A stretch of 64,000 nt of DNA, from positions 92,623-156,622 of the forward strand of contig CAZGQS010000003.1 of assembly GCA_964527775.1 (NCBI GenBank). Direction: 5' to 3'. The stretch comes from VMCP01 sp964527775. Lineage in GTDB: Bacteria > Bacteroidota > Bacteroidia > NS11-12g > UBA955. Each line of letters opens with the position of its first letter. The first letter of the stretch is position 1. Below, piece after piece: positions 1 to 8,743 of this stretch. Under the pieces are notes generated by a model. That model was not told the origin of the DNA. It was given only the letters and a program-made list of their open reading frames with translations, and did not search any database. The position numbers and the translations under genes are program-made.

Positions 1-1605
1 TAAATTCAAATACACTTCCATCATGCGATTTTTACTGACAGCTTTTTCACGTTCAATGAGCCAAACCAGCATGATTTCTTCTATTTTCCTTGCTAAGGTT
101 TTATGCTGTCTCAAATACACGTTCTTAATCAATTGCATGCTTATGGTACTGCCTCCGCGTGCAAATCTCTTCGCTCGGTAATTGTGTATCAATGCGCCTC
201 TAAAGGCTTCGGTGTAAAATCCTTTGTGATAGAAAAAAGAAGGATCCTCAGATCTCAAAACACTTCTCACAACAAACGGCGAGATTTCATTGTAGTTGGT
301 ATAATTAGGATTGCTGGGCCCCACCATAAAGGTTCGTACTGCATTATCTCCCCTAAAATAAGTATGACTGAAAGAACCATTTAATTTCGATGGCTGTGCA
401 AGTCCCCATTGAATGATTTTGAAATCTTTATCTGCAGTTAACTCGCTTTCAAAACGAGTCTTTTCTAGTTTGTTTCCGTCTAGGTAAACAAAAAAGCGAT
501 AACCAAAGCTACCAGTTGTTTTAATTCCCGATGTATTTTGAAATAATCCTGCAGGGAGGCTAGAAAATAAATTTTTCCCTTGGTTTGTGGGGATTTTAAA
601 GTTAACCCAATAGGTTTTTCCTTGGTCCCATTCATAATGTCCTCCAGCGGTGAAATTCAGGGCATTTAATTTAAATGCACTGTTGCTATCAAGTTCCAAC
701 ACACCTGAATTGTATTTTACTTTCACATTACCTGCAATATTGCTCAGCTGAACAGTAGTATCAGAAATTCTAGGGTGAAGCAGTCTTAAGTTTTCAATGT
801 TTCCGTCAGCAACAATTTCTATTTCATTATTACCACCTTCAATGAGATCTTGAATTTCGAATTTTGCCTTTCCGAATCCAAAGAATCCACCGGGCAACTT
901 GATTTGCCCCTTAGGGTCCATACAATTAAATTCAATATTGCCTGTGAGATCAGTTCTATCTAGTTCTCCAGTAATTACATAAGGATCAATTTTGGCGTTG
1001 AGGCTTTCTCCCTTAAAATGAATGCTTTGTATAGCTGCTTTATAAATTTCAGCAGAATCTTGTACACGAATCTTGAAATTTCGAATCTGTAAATTTTTTG
1101 GAACCTGCGCCAATAATTTCCTAGCCGCTTTAATGATGTTTGTTTTTTCACGAGATTCTTTAACAACCTCTTCTTCTTCAGATTTAAATTGAAAATTTTG
1201 AATTCCTGCAGAGTCAAACAAATTCATTTCACCTTGAGCAATTTTCAAATTTTGTATACTCGGTCCATGCCAAAGGGTATTCCAAAAATCTACCGAAAAA
1301 CCGAATGTATCGCATACAAACAAGGGTGGGAGAGATTGATTTGAAGAATTAGACCCCAAATAAACATGGCCTAATCTGATACCAAAAATCCCGTCAAAAG
1401 AAGTTTCCTTAATCTTGAATTCTATGCCTTTATTCGCTAATTTTGATTGAGCCTTTTTTAATCCCCAGTCAACAATAGCCTTTCTACCAAGCATCCAGAC
1501 ACCGGTAAACAAGGTGAAAAATCCAATTATTATAAATCCGAGTATTTTAACCCTTCTTGGGGTAAACACCTGTGTAATTTTTCGGAGAAATTCCCTTGAG
1601 TTCAT
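1..1605 (-). CDS. Peptidoglycan glycosyltransferase (GT51) with large AsmA-like N-terminal region, partial at left edge
   Basis: An open frame of 535 codons runs off the left edge. It begins with ATG at 1605 (MNSREFLRK), overlapping the end of purB by 59 bp. A single membrane segment at about residues 20-38 (KILGFIIIGFF) is followed by roughly 400 residues of beta-rich periplasmic sequence resembling AsmA-type proteins. A GT51 transglycosylase domain then starts near residue 450: SEDPSFFYHKGF (catalytic Glu about 453, motif EDxxFxxHxG), RGGSTISMQLIKNVYL (about 483-498), RKIEE, and KNRMMEVYLNL at the edge. GT51 enzymes polymerise lipid II into glycan strands. In ordinary monofunctional enzymes and class A PBPs the catalytic Glu lies much nearer the membrane anchor, so the long insert is the odd feature. 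Whether a transpeptidase domain follows cannot be seen. Family assignment of the GT51 part is firm; the AsmA-like label is inference. Confidence 0.85.
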   Translation of the reverse strand, partial: MNSREFLRKITQVFTPRRVKILGFIIIGFFTLFTGVWMLGRKAIVDWGLKKAQSKLANKGIEFKIKETSFDGIFGIRLGHVYLGSNSSNQSLPPLFVCDTFGFSVDFWNTLWHGPSIQNLKIAQGEMNLFDSAGIQNFQFKSEEEEVVKESREKTNIIKAARKLLAQVPKNLQIRNFKIRVQDSAEIYKAAIQSIHFKGESLNAKIDPYVITGELDRTDLTGNIEFNCMDPKGQIKLPGGFFGFGKAKFEIQDLIEGGNNEIEIVADGNIENLRLLHPRISDTTVQLSNIAGNVKVKYNSGVLELDSNSAFKLNALNFTAGGHYEWDQGKTYWVNFKIPTNQGKNLFSSLPAGLFQNTSGIKTTGSFGYRFFVYLDGNKLEKTRFESELTADKDFKIIQWGLAQPSKLNGSFSHTYFRGDNAVRTFMVGPSNPNYTNYNEISPFVVRSVLRSEDPSFFYHKGFYTEAFRGALIHNYRAKRFARGGSTISMQLIKNVYLRQHKTLARKIEEIMLVWLIEREKAVSKNRMMEVYLNL

Positions 1606-2902
1606 CTTTAATTCGTTGTTCAATATCTAAGGTATCTACAAACTCGTGAATGGTCTCACGGGTAATCTTACTGTTGCTTCGGGTCAATTCTTTCAAGGTT
1701 TCGTATGGATTTGGATATTTCTCACGACGAAGAATGGTCTGAAGAGCTTCTGCCACTACAGCCCAATTGTTGTCTAAATCTTCATCCATTTTTTGAGCAT
1801 TCAGAATGATTTTATTCAATCCTCGCTCCAAACTATTCAACGCAATCAAAAGATGGGCAAAGGGTACCCCTAAATTTCTTAAAACCGTACTATCAGTTAA
1901 ATCTCTTTGCAATCTAGAAATAGGCAATTTCCCCGAAAGATGCTCAAACAAGGCATTGGCTATACCCAAGTTTCCTTCGGCATTTTCAAAGTCAATTGGG
2001 TTCACCTTATGCGGCATTGCGCTTGAGCCCACTTCACCCGCTTTGATTTCTTGTTTGAAATAATCCATAGATATATACGTCCAAACATCTCTTGAAAAAT
2101 CAATCATAATATTACCAATGCGTTTCCATGCATCTAATTGAGCCGCCAATGAATCATAAGGTTCAATCTGTGTAGTCATAGAATTCCTGACCAATCCCAA
2201 CTGTAAATTCACGAAATTATCAGCAAACGATATCCAATCAATTTCTGGAAATGCAATATGATGGGCATTCAAATTACCCGTCGCACCTCCAAATTTAGCT
2301 TTGTATGGAATGTGATTCAAGGGTTCAATTTGCCCCCTCAATCTAATGGCAAACACGTACCATTCCTTTCCTAAATTCGTAGGACTGGCTGGTTGTCCAT
2401 GAGTTCTAGCCAACATAGGTTGGTCTTTCCATTGATCGCCTTGTGATTCAATTTTCTCCACAATGCTCATCAATTTGGGCATCAATACCTGATCTACTGC
2501 ATCTTTCAATGACCATGGAATAGCCGTATTGTTAATGTCTTGAGATGTCAATCCAAAATGCACCAACTCTTTGTAGTAATCAAGTCCCAAAGAATCAAGC
2601 TTGTTTTTCACGGCATATTCCACCGCTTTTACATCGTGGTTGGTCGTTTTTTCAATTTCTTTGATTCCTAAAATTTCTTCTTCGGATAGGTTTTTAGCCC
2701 AATTTCTTAATTCAACGGCTTTATCCAAGAGCATTCCGAAGTCCCATCCTTTCAATGAAACATGCGACAATGCGATTAAATACTCAATTTCAACTCGAAC
2801 ACGATATTGAATGAGAGCGGCTTCTGAAAAGAACGATTGTAGGGGTTGGGTGTTTTTGGAATACCTTCCGTCAATGGGGCTGATGGCTGACAAACTTGAC
2901 AT
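1547..2902 (-). CDS. purB: Adenylosuccinate lyase
   Basis: A 451-residue cytoplasmic enzyme of purine synthesis. It releases fumarate from SAICAR and from adenylosuccinate. The fumarase/aspartase superfamily signature GSSAMPHKVNPIDFENAEGN lies at residues 292-311, with the catalytic serine in the flexible loop at 293-294. The general acid/base His is in ARTHGQPA (His168). The N-terminus SLSAISPIDGRY and the length match the E. coli-type PurB rather than the shorter Bacillus type. The gene is divergent from the envelope protein at 2976, and its last 59 bp overlap the start of the glycosyltransferase gene, so the two are probably cotranscribed. A TAACTTTG box lies 11 nt before the ATG. Confidence 0.97.
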   Translation of the reverse strand: MSSLSAISPIDGRYSKNTQPLQSFFSEAALIQYRVRVEIEYLIALSHVSLKGWDFGMLLDKAVELRNWAKNLSEEEILGIKEIEKTTNHDVKAVEYAVKNKLDSLGLDYYKELVHFGLTSQDINNTAIPWSLKDAVDQVLMPKLMSIVEKIESQGDQWKDQPMLARTHGQPASPTNLGKEWYVFAIRLRGQIEPLNHIPYKAKFGGATGNLNAHHIAFPEIDWISFADNFVNLQLGLVRNSMTTQIEPYDSLAAQLDAWKRIGNIMIDFSRDVWTYISMDYFKQEIKAGEVGSSAMPHKVNPIDFENAEGNLGIANALFEHLSGKLPISRLQRDLTDSTVLRNLGVPFAHLLIALNSLERGLNKIILNAQKMDEDLDNNWAVVAEALQTILRREKYPNPYETLKELTRSNSKITRETIHEFVDTLDIEQRIKDELKGISPKNYTGVYPKKG

Positions 2903-2913
2903 AAACTGGCTTA

Positions 2914-2921
2914 CAAAGTTA
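2914..2921 (-). promoter_or_regulatory. -7 box TAACTTTG of purB
   Basis: A perfect TAnnTTTG match on the minus strand, ending 11 nt before the purB ATG. I could not see a convincing -33 TTG at the expected distance. Confidence 0.45.
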
Positions 2922-2951
2922 AGTATATTCTTCTTTCTTGGGGGATAACCT

Positions 2952-2959
2952 TAAATTTG
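2952..2959 (+). promoter_or_regulatory. -7 box TAAATTTG upstream of the 2976 gene
   Basis: A perfect TAnnTTTG match 16 nt before the ATG at 2976. No clear -33 element is present about 19 nt upstream, so this is a candidate only. Confidence 0.35.
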
Positions 2960-2975
2960 GTGTTAAATAGTTTGT

Positions 2976-4484
2976 ATGATTCGCAAATTCACCCTAATTC
3001 TATCTCTTTTTGTTGCAGTAAATTCAAAAATTCAAGCACAAAATAGCAATTATAAAATTCAACCTGCCCCCAATTCAGGGGTGTTTGTTGAGTCTACCAA
3101 ACCCGTTTCAGATCCATCCACAGGCATCGACACCATTCGTATTTCATCTTCAAATCGAAGCATCGCCAAGTACGTGGTTGCCAGTCAACACGAACGCGTA
3201 GCATATACCATCACTCAAACAGAACCCGTTTACCGCTATGAAAATAAGCCCAAAAGGTACATCGATGACGTGGCTTTCGGGTTGTATTATTCCAATGAGT
3301 CATTCTTAGATCCCATTTCTTGGGACTCTCTCCGCTACCGTAACTCAGATTCCCGATTCGTGCCTGGTTCTCAAATGAACAAAGTCAGCGGCGTAGGTTT
3401 TCATTTTATTTTCGGGGGACGTAAATTCATACCAAGAACCCAATTAGGATCATTCAACTGGGGCTTCGGAATGGACTTCAATCATTTCAAAAACGGACCC
3501 AAAAGCGAAGTTGTCTTTAATAACGACTCCGAAGATAAAGGATTCACGCGCTTAGAAACATCTGCATTCAATTTTCATGGAATGGCTCGATTCGAAAAAA
3601 GGGTAGGCCCTATTTACCCATTCGCAGCAGTCAGGTTTGGAATGAACTTTTACTCTACCCATCAATACATAGAATCCTACAGAACATTGGCCGAATATGA
3701 ATCAACCAATTCAGACAATCTTTCAACTTCTGTAACACCGTTTATCTCATATGAATTGGGCTTAAGAGCAAGAATTAACTCTGGAATGAGCTTTTTTGCA
3801 TCATATGAAAATAGATCAGGAAACCAGTTAGAAGTGGTGAATTTAGCTAATTCATCTTTCGATGGTTTCAAATATAAGAATGATGTAAGAGCCGTTGATT
3901 ACCGGGTTGGTAATATTAAATACGGCATTTTAATAAATTTCAGTGCAGCCGAAAGAGAAAAAATCTTGGTATTACCTGCCCGAAACGATACCACTTACAC
4001 CACCAATTTAGTAGTATTTGACACTGTGTGGCTTGAAGAACCTCAATACCGTGAAGAAACAATTTCTGTAAGAGACTCACGCCTCAAGGGATATTATTTA
4101 ACGAAATGTAAAACATGTTATTGCGATACACTAAAGAATTCAAAAAACAACAATAGCAAAGTTTTGACTCAACCCATCCAAAATACAGGTCAAATCAACC
4201 CTACAACTTCCAATCCTTATAACTCCAATTCCGAATTAAAATCAGCCCCTGTGAAAACATCTACACCATCAGGCAGTAATTCAGGAATCAATTCTAATTC
4301 AAATACAGGTTCTAGCTCAAGTTCAAATAATTCTACCATAAATGCTGATAGGTCTACACCATCAACTCCAACATGGAACCGACCCAGTTCACCCTCTTCA
4401 ACTACTCCCAAAAAATCAAGTGGAACAAAGGCATTCCCCGGCATCAAGCCCCCTGCAACAACCATCAAAAAGCCGAAGGCTTAA
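2976..4484 (+). CDS. Secreted envelope protein, probable outer-membrane beta-barrel with Ser/Asn/Pro/Thr-rich tail
   Basis: A 502-residue protein of no family I recognise. It starts with a signal peptide ending about residue 21 (SKIQA/QNSN). The middle (about 85-330) alternates aromatic and polar residues, with segments such as VGFHFIFGGRKF and KYGILINFSAAE, as in outer-membrane barrels. A short Cys cluster (CKTCYC, about 385-390) follows. The last ~110 residues are low complexity, rich in Ser, Asn, Thr and Pro, ending KKPKA. I see no T9SS sorting domain. The gene stands alone, divergent from purB and convergent with uvrA, separated from uvrA by the heptamer array. Function unknown; location at the outer membrane is inferred. 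Confidence 0.7.
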   Translation: MIRKFTLILSLFVAVNSKIQAQNSNYKIQPAPNSGVFVESTKPVSDPSTGIDTIRISSSNRSIAKYVVASQHERVAYTITQTEPVYRYENKPKRYIDDVAFGLYYSNESFLDPISWDSLRYRNSDSRFVPGSQMNKVSGVGFHFIFGGRKFIPRTQLGSFNWGFGMDFNHFKNGPKSEVVFNNDSEDKGFTRLETSAFNFHGMARFEKRVGPIYPFAAVRFGMNFYSTHQYIESYRTLAEYESTNSDNLSTSVTPFISYELGLRARINSGMSFFASYENRSGNQLEVVNLANSSFDGFKYKNDVRAVDYRVGNIKYGILINFSAAEREKILVLPARNDTTYTTNLVVFDTVWLEEPQYREETISVRDSRLKGYYLTKCKTCYCDTLKNSKNNNSKVLTQPIQNTGQINPTTSNPYNSNSELKSAPVKTSTPSGSNSGINSNSNTGSSSSSNNSTINADRSTPSTPTWNRPSSPSSTTPKKSSGTKAFPGIKPPATTIKKPKA

Positions 4485-4486
4485 AT

Positions 4487-4630
4487 GGTTTTCGGTGATC
4501 GGTTTTCGGTGATCGGTGATCGGTGATCGGTTTTCGGTGATCGGTTTTCGGTGATCGGTTTTCGGTGATCGGTGATCGGTGATCGGCTGTCCGCTGAAAT
4601 CTGATAACCGATAACCGATAACCGATCACC
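4487..4630. repeat. Heptamer repeat array with an inverted arm
   Basis: Fourteen head-to-tail heptamers (4487-4584) are of two types, GGTTTTC (T) and GGTGATC (G), in the order TGTGGGTGTGTGGG. After an 18-nt unrelated spacer come three GATAACC units and one GATCACC (4603-4630). These are the reverse complement of GGTTATC and GGTGATC, so the two arms can pair imperfectly into a long hairpin. The array fills the space between two convergent genes, where it may act as a bidirectional transcription block. It has no coding content. Confidence 0.9.
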
Positions 4631-4634
4631 ATCC

Positions 4635-7484
4635 TCAAAACTCCAACTTCAAAAATCTTCCCGTATGTGATTGAGGTAACTTTGCAATTTTCTCAGGGGT
4701 TCCAACTCCCACAATCTCTCCACCTCCAACACCGCCTTCTGGACCCACATCAATCAGCCAATCTGCCACTTTGATGACATCCATGTTGTGCTCTATGACC
4801 AAAACGGTGTTGCCTTTTTCTACCAACGTTTGAAGTACGCCTAAAAGTTGTTTGATATCGTCGAAATGAAGACCCGTAGTGGGTTCATCAAGAATGTAAA
4901 GAGTTTTTCCAGTGTCTCTTTTGCTCAATTCTGTAGCGAGTTTTACCCTTTGGGCTTCTCCGCCGCTCAATGTGGTGCTACTTTGACCCAAAGTGATATA
5001 ACCCAAGCCCACTTCTTCCATCGTTTTGATCTTCCGGTGAATTAAGGGTATGTGCTCAAAGAACTCTACTGCTTGAGAAATGGGCATGTCTAACACGTCC
5101 GAAATACTCTTTCCCTTGTACCTAACTTCTAATGTTTCTCTGTTGTAGCGTTTACCAAGGCATACATCACACTCAATTTCTACATTGGGTAAAAAGTTCA
5201 TCTCAATCACTTTTCTACCTCCACCTGAACATTCTTCACATCTTCCACCTTTTACGTTGAATGAGAATCTTCCAGGTTTATAGCCTCTGATTTTTGCTTC
5301 AGGGTGGTTCGCGTAAAGATTTCTTATTTCTTGAAATACACCTACATACGTCGCTGGATTGCTTCTGGGGGTTCTTCCTATGGGACTTTGATCTATTCGA
5401 ATGACTTTATCAATGTGCTCCAAGCCAGAGATAGAATCATGTTCCAAAACTCTGTAATGTGAGCCGTATATTCTTTGGTGAGCAAGAGGATAGAGGGTCT
5501 CGTTGATCATCGATGATTTTCCGCTACCACTTACTCCTGTCACACAAACAAAAACTCCCAAAGGAATTTCTAAATCTGTCCCTTTTAAATTATGTCCTTT
5601 ACATCCCTTTAATTTGATGCTATCGGTCCATTTTCTCCTTGAACTTGGAACGGCAATTTGTTCCTTTCCTGCCAAATATCTTGCGGTTGTGGTATCTGAT
5701 TTTAAGAAATCCGAAACGGTTCCACTGGCGATGATTTGTCCGCCTTTTTTGCCGGCATGAGGACCAATTTCAACCAACCAATCGCTCGCTAACATCATAT
5801 CTTTGTCGTGCTCAACTACAAGCACAGAATTGCCCATATCACGCAAATCTTTTAAGCTCTGAATCAGTTTTTCATTGTCTCTTTGATGCAATCCAATAGA
5901 CGGCTCATCCAAGATATACAAGACGTTAACCAGTTTAGAACCTATTTGGGTGGCTAACCTAATTCTTTGTGCTTCACCCCCAGAAAGAGTTTTTGCTGGG
6001 CTATTCAAGCTCAAATATCCCAATCCAACACCCACCAAAAAAGACAATCTAGCTGAAATTTCTTTCAAAAGTTCTGTAGCAATGCTTTTTTGTCTGTCTG
6101 TTAAAAGCGGTTCCACCTGCATAATCCAATCATGGAGATCAGAAATATTCATGGAAGACAACTCCGAAATATTCTTATTTCCAATCTTGAAATGCAGTGA
6201 TTCTTGCTTCAATCTCGCACCTTGACATTCCGGACATTTTACTTCGTGAATGAATTCTTCGGCCCATTGTTGCATTCTATCATCATCAGATTCAAAATAA
6301 GAGTCTGAAACGATTTTTATAACACCCTTAAAGGTGCTCTCATAAGTTCGGCCTTTATTTTCACCGCTGTTGATTTTAATTTCTATGGGATCTTCAACCC
6401 CATATAAAACAGCGTTCAGTTGTTCTTTTGTCAATGATTCAATGGGGTCAGCCAAACTGAACTTATACATTTTAGCAATGCTGCGCAATTGCTGGAATGT
6501 CCAATTTTCTCTCAGTTCACCCACCGGAACTATGCCGCCCTTGTTAATCGATATTTTAGGATTTGGTATGATGAATTCAAGGTTCACCTCAGATTTTACT
6601 CCAAGTCCCTCGCAAGCTTGACAAGCCCCGTAAGGAGAATTGAAGCTAAAGGAATTGGGCTGAGGCTCGGCATAACTTAATCCCGTTTTAGGATCCATTA
6701 AAAACTTGGAAAAAGGGTAGGGAATGCCTTTTTCATCCAACACTGTTAGGTAACCATCACCCACTTTTAGAGCGGTTTTTACACTGTCGTTTAGCCTTTG
6801 TGGCGATGAAGATTTGACTTCCAAACGGTCAATTACAATGTCAATATCGTGAATTTTGTAGCGGTCTAATTGCATCCCAGTGGTGATATCCATAACTACA
6901 CCGTCTACATACACTTTATTGAATCCGCGTTTTTTAATTTGCTCAAACAAATCGCGGTAATTCCCTTTTCTACCCTTAATGACTGGGGCGCAAAGGGTGA
7001 TTTTTTGGTTTTCGAAGGACTTTAATACGGATTCTTGGATTTGTTCTTCTGAAAAGCGAACCATTTTTTCTCCGCTCAAATAACTAAAAGCTTCACCAGC
7101 TCGAGCATAAAGTAAGCGCAGAAAATCATAGATTTCAGTAACAGTACCAACAGTAGACCTAGGATTTCTAGAAACGGTCTTTTGTTCAATGGCAATTACC
7201 GGACTCAATCCCTTGATCTTATCAACGTCAGGGCGTTTCATATTCCCAACAAATTGTCGGGCATAGGCAGAGAAACTCTCTAAATATCTTCGTTGACCTT
7301 CTGCAAAAATGGTATCAAAAGCTAGTGAACTTTTTCCTGACCCCGAGAGACCCGTAAAAACCACCAAAGATTTGCGTGGAATTTCCAGCGATACTTCTTT
7401 AAGATTGTGTTCTCTTGCACCAATTACTTCAATGATGCCTTTTTCAGGCCCAGGAGTATGGATGTCTTTCTGGAAATCCGACAT
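4635..7484 (-). CDS. uvrA: Excinuclease ABC subunit A
   Basis: A 949-residue DNA-damage recognition ATPase of nucleotide excision repair, which works as a dimer that loads UvrB. The first ABC half has Walker A GLSGSGKSSLAFDT (about residue 45) and the UvrA-specific EGQRRYLESFSAYARQF. Insert cysteine pairs ACQACEGLG and CPECQGARL follow, with the signature LSGGEAQRIRLATQIG. The second half has GVSGSGKSS, the C-terminal zinc module (CEECSGGGRK to CDVCLGKRYN) and LSGGEAQRVKLATEL. Length is normal for the family. The start fits MSDFQKDIHTPG, and a TAAATTCG box ends 6 nt before it. The gene is downstream of the TPM genes on the same strand but seems to have its own promoter. Confidence 0.98.
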   Translation of the reverse strand: MSDFQKDIHTPGPEKGIIEVIGAREHNLKEVSLEIPRKSLVVFTGLSGSGKSSLAFDTIFAEGQRRYLESFSAYARQFVGNMKRPDVDKIKGLSPVIAIEQKTVSRNPRSTVGTVTEIYDFLRLLYARAGEAFSYLSGEKMVRFSEEQIQESVLKSFENQKITLCAPVIKGRKGNYRDLFEQIKKRGFNKVYVDGVVMDITTGMQLDRYKIHDIDIVIDRLEVKSSSPQRLNDSVKTALKVGDGYLTVLDEKGIPYPFSKFLMDPKTGLSYAEPQPNSFSFNSPYGACQACEGLGVKSEVNLEFIIPNPKISINKGGIVPVGELRENWTFQQLRSIAKMYKFSLADPIESLTKEQLNAVLYGVEDPIEIKINSGENKGRTYESTFKGVIKIVSDSYFESDDDRMQQWAEEFIHEVKCPECQGARLKQESLHFKIGNKNISELSSMNISDLHDWIMQVEPLLTDRQKSIATELLKEISARLSFLVGVGLGYLSLNSPAKTLSGGEAQRIRLATQIGSKLVNVLYILDEPSIGLHQRDNEKLIQSLKDLRDMGNSVLVVEHDKDMMLASDWLVEIGPHAGKKGGQIIASGTVSDFLKSDTTTARYLAGKEQIAVPSSRRKWTDSIKLKGCKGHNLKGTDLEIPLGVFVCVTGVSGSGKSSMINETLYPLAHQRIYGSHYRVLEHDSISGLEHIDKVIRIDQSPIGRTPRSNPATYVGVFQEIRNLYANHPEAKIRGYKPGRFSFNVKGGRCEECSGGGRKVIEMNFLPNVEIECDVCLGKRYNRETLEVRYKGKSISDVLDMPISQAVEFFEHIPLIHRKIKTMEEVGLGYITLGQSSTTLSGGEAQRVKLATELSKRDTGKTLYILDEPTTGLHFDDIKQLLGVLQTLVEKGNTVLVIEHNMDVIKVADWLIDVGPEGGVGGGEIVGVGTPEKIAKLPQSHTGRFLKLEF

Positions 7485-7490
7485 AAACCG

Positions 7491-7498
7491 CGAATTTA
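7491..7498 (-). promoter_or_regulatory. Candidate -7 box TAAATTCG of uvrA
   Basis: A seven-of-eight match to TAnnTTTG on the minus strand, ending only 6 nt before the uvrA ATG. It lies in the 20-nt gap after the TPM gene. No -33 element is evident in the GC-rich end of that gene. Confidence 0.35.
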
Positions 7499-7504
7499 CG
7501 AAAA

Positions 7505-8257
7505 TTACCAGCTTCCGCCGGCACCCCCACCATTAAATCCGCCGCCGCCGCCAAATCCACCGAATCCACCGCCACTGCCTCCACCAAAACCTCCATGCGA
7601 ATTGCCTCCGCCGAAACCGCTTCCCCAGAAAAAAACAGGGGGGCTGTAAAATCCTCTTCGAGAAAATCCACCGCCGCCGCCTCTGCGAATAAAAATTAGA
7701 TAGAACAGGATGAAAAATAAAATAGGAATTACAGCATAGGGAAATTCTTCTTTCTTTTTCTTTTCACGGGTTTTACCCTTAAAATCTTCCTTTACGGTGA
7801 GAGCTAATGCATAAACAGTATTTCTGATTCCATTGAAATAGTCTCCTTTTTTCAATCCAGGAACGAGTTCTTGTCTTCCAATTTCACCCACAACACCATC
7901 GGTAAGTAATCCTTGAGTTTTATCGGCGGTAACAATGTGGTATTTCCGATCATCTACTGCCAAATATACAAGTACACCGCTGTTTAATTTTTCATCACCA
8001 ATTTTCCAGCCTCTAGCTATGAACATGGCTCTATCGAAGACATCAACTCCATTCAAAGATTTCTCAATGACAACGGCAATTTCAACACTAGTAGAATCGG
8101 TGAATGGTTTAAGAAGTTCATTGTTGAGATAATATTCATCGTCTTTACTCAGAACATCAGCATAATCATTGACGTAATTAACATATTTTGGGAGTTTTTG
8201 CTGAGCAAAAACCGCATGGTTCAACAGAAAAAAGCAGCTAAAAAGAATAAAACGCAT
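7505..8257 (-). CDS. TPM-domain membrane protein, YgcG-like, with Gly-rich tail
   Basis: A 250-residue protein with a signal peptide (MRFILFSCFFLLNHAVFA), then a TPM domain at about 20-155 (YVNDYADVLSKDDEYYLNN, VYLAVDDRKYHIVTA, DGVVGEIGRQELVPGLKKGDYFNGI). A short basic linker, one membrane segment (FPYAVIPILFFILFYLIFI, about 174-192) and a tail of almost pure Gly, Phe and Ser ending GGAGGSW complete it. This is the usual plan of YgcG/TPM_phosphatase family proteins. The biochemical role of the family is poorly settled; links to photosystem repair and acid phosphatase activity are known only for plant TPM proteins. It lies 9 nt after a second TPM gene and behind lemA, a common LemA-TPM grouping. 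Confidence 0.88.
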   Translation of the reverse strand: MRFILFSCFFLLNHAVFAQQKLPKYVNYVNDYADVLSKDDEYYLNNELLKPFTDSTSVEIAVVIEKSLNGVDVFDRAMFIARGWKIGDEKLNSGVLVYLAVDDRKYHIVTADKTQGLLTDGVVGEIGRQELVPGLKKGDYFNGIRNTVYALALTVKEDFKGKTREKKKKEEFPYAVIPILFFILFYLIFIRRGGGGGFSRRGFYSPPVFFWGSGFGGGNSHGGFGGGSGGGFGGFGGGGGFNGGGAGGSW

Positions 8258-8266
8258 TCAAAAAAA

Positions 8267-8737
8267 TTAAAAAAAGCCGGTAGAACTGGTTACCTCGTTA
8301 GAAAGTTCATTGGGATTCTCCGCTGAAGGCGGAAAATGTTTCGCTAATTGCCTACCCACCACTTCAACACCTCTCACAATTCCATCATTCAAGTTGTTAC
8401 TGTGAATCGTTTCAATGATTTCCTCTTTAACGGCTTCCCAGAAATCAATACCCACTTTCTGATGGATGCCTTCATCTCCAATCACAGCAATTTCTTTAGA
8501 TTTTAATCTGAGAAATAAAAGCACCCCGTTTCTACTCTCTGTTTTGTGCATTTGAAGCTGGTTGAAAACCGTTTGAGCTTCTTCTAACAATGACAATTTT
8601 GATGGGCAAGTGGTGAAATGCACTCTGATCTCAGCAGATGTAGTTGTTTCAACTTTCGCAATGGCTTCGCTCACCAACGTGCCGTTGATTTGTCCAGCAA
8701 GCGAAAATTTGCGTAAAAATGGAAACATTCTTGACAT
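8267..8737 (-). CDS. TPM-domain protein without signal peptide
   Basis: A 156-residue protein holding a single TPM-like domain (AIAKVETTTSAEIRVHFTTC, GVLLFLRLKSKEIAVIGDEG, IDFWEAVKEEIIETIHSNNLNDGIVRGVEVVGRQLAKHFP). It has no convincing membrane segment and no Gly-rich tail, so it looks like the soluble partner of the membrane-anchored TPM protein 9 nt downstream. lemA ends 6 nt upstream, so lemA and the two TPM genes form a tight operon. Function unknown beyond the family. Confidence 0.85.
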   Translation of the reverse strand: MSRMFPFLRKFSLAGQINGTLVSEAIAKVETTTSAEIRVHFTTCPSKLSLLEEAQTVFNQLQMHKTESRNGVLLFLRLKSKEIAVIGDEGIHQKVGIDFWEAVKEEIIETIHSNNLNDGIVRGVEVVGRQLAKHFPPSAENPNELSNEVTSSTGFF

Positions 8738-8743
8738 TGGATA

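Noticed and set aside
103..384. Plus-strand open frame of 93 codons
   Set aside because: It lies antisense to the GT51 domain, whose motifs are clear on the minus strand; no family features.
975..1217. Minus-strand open frame of 80 codons rich in Lys and Leu
   Set aside because: Out-of-frame shadow inside the glycosyltransferase gene, whose frame is open from 1605 to the edge.
4217..4468. Minus-strand open frame opposite the Ser/Asn-rich tail of the 2976 gene
   Set aside because: An open frame caused by low-complexity sequence on the other strand; no start signal and no recognisable domain.
4487..4630. CRISPR-like array
   Set aside because: The units are 7 bp, contiguous, with no unique spacers and no cas genes; it is a simple tandem repeat.
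7407..7649. Proline-rich plus-strand open frame
   Set aside because: It is the complement of the Gly-rich tail of the TPM protein and the start of uvrA; the Pro runs follow from Gly codons.
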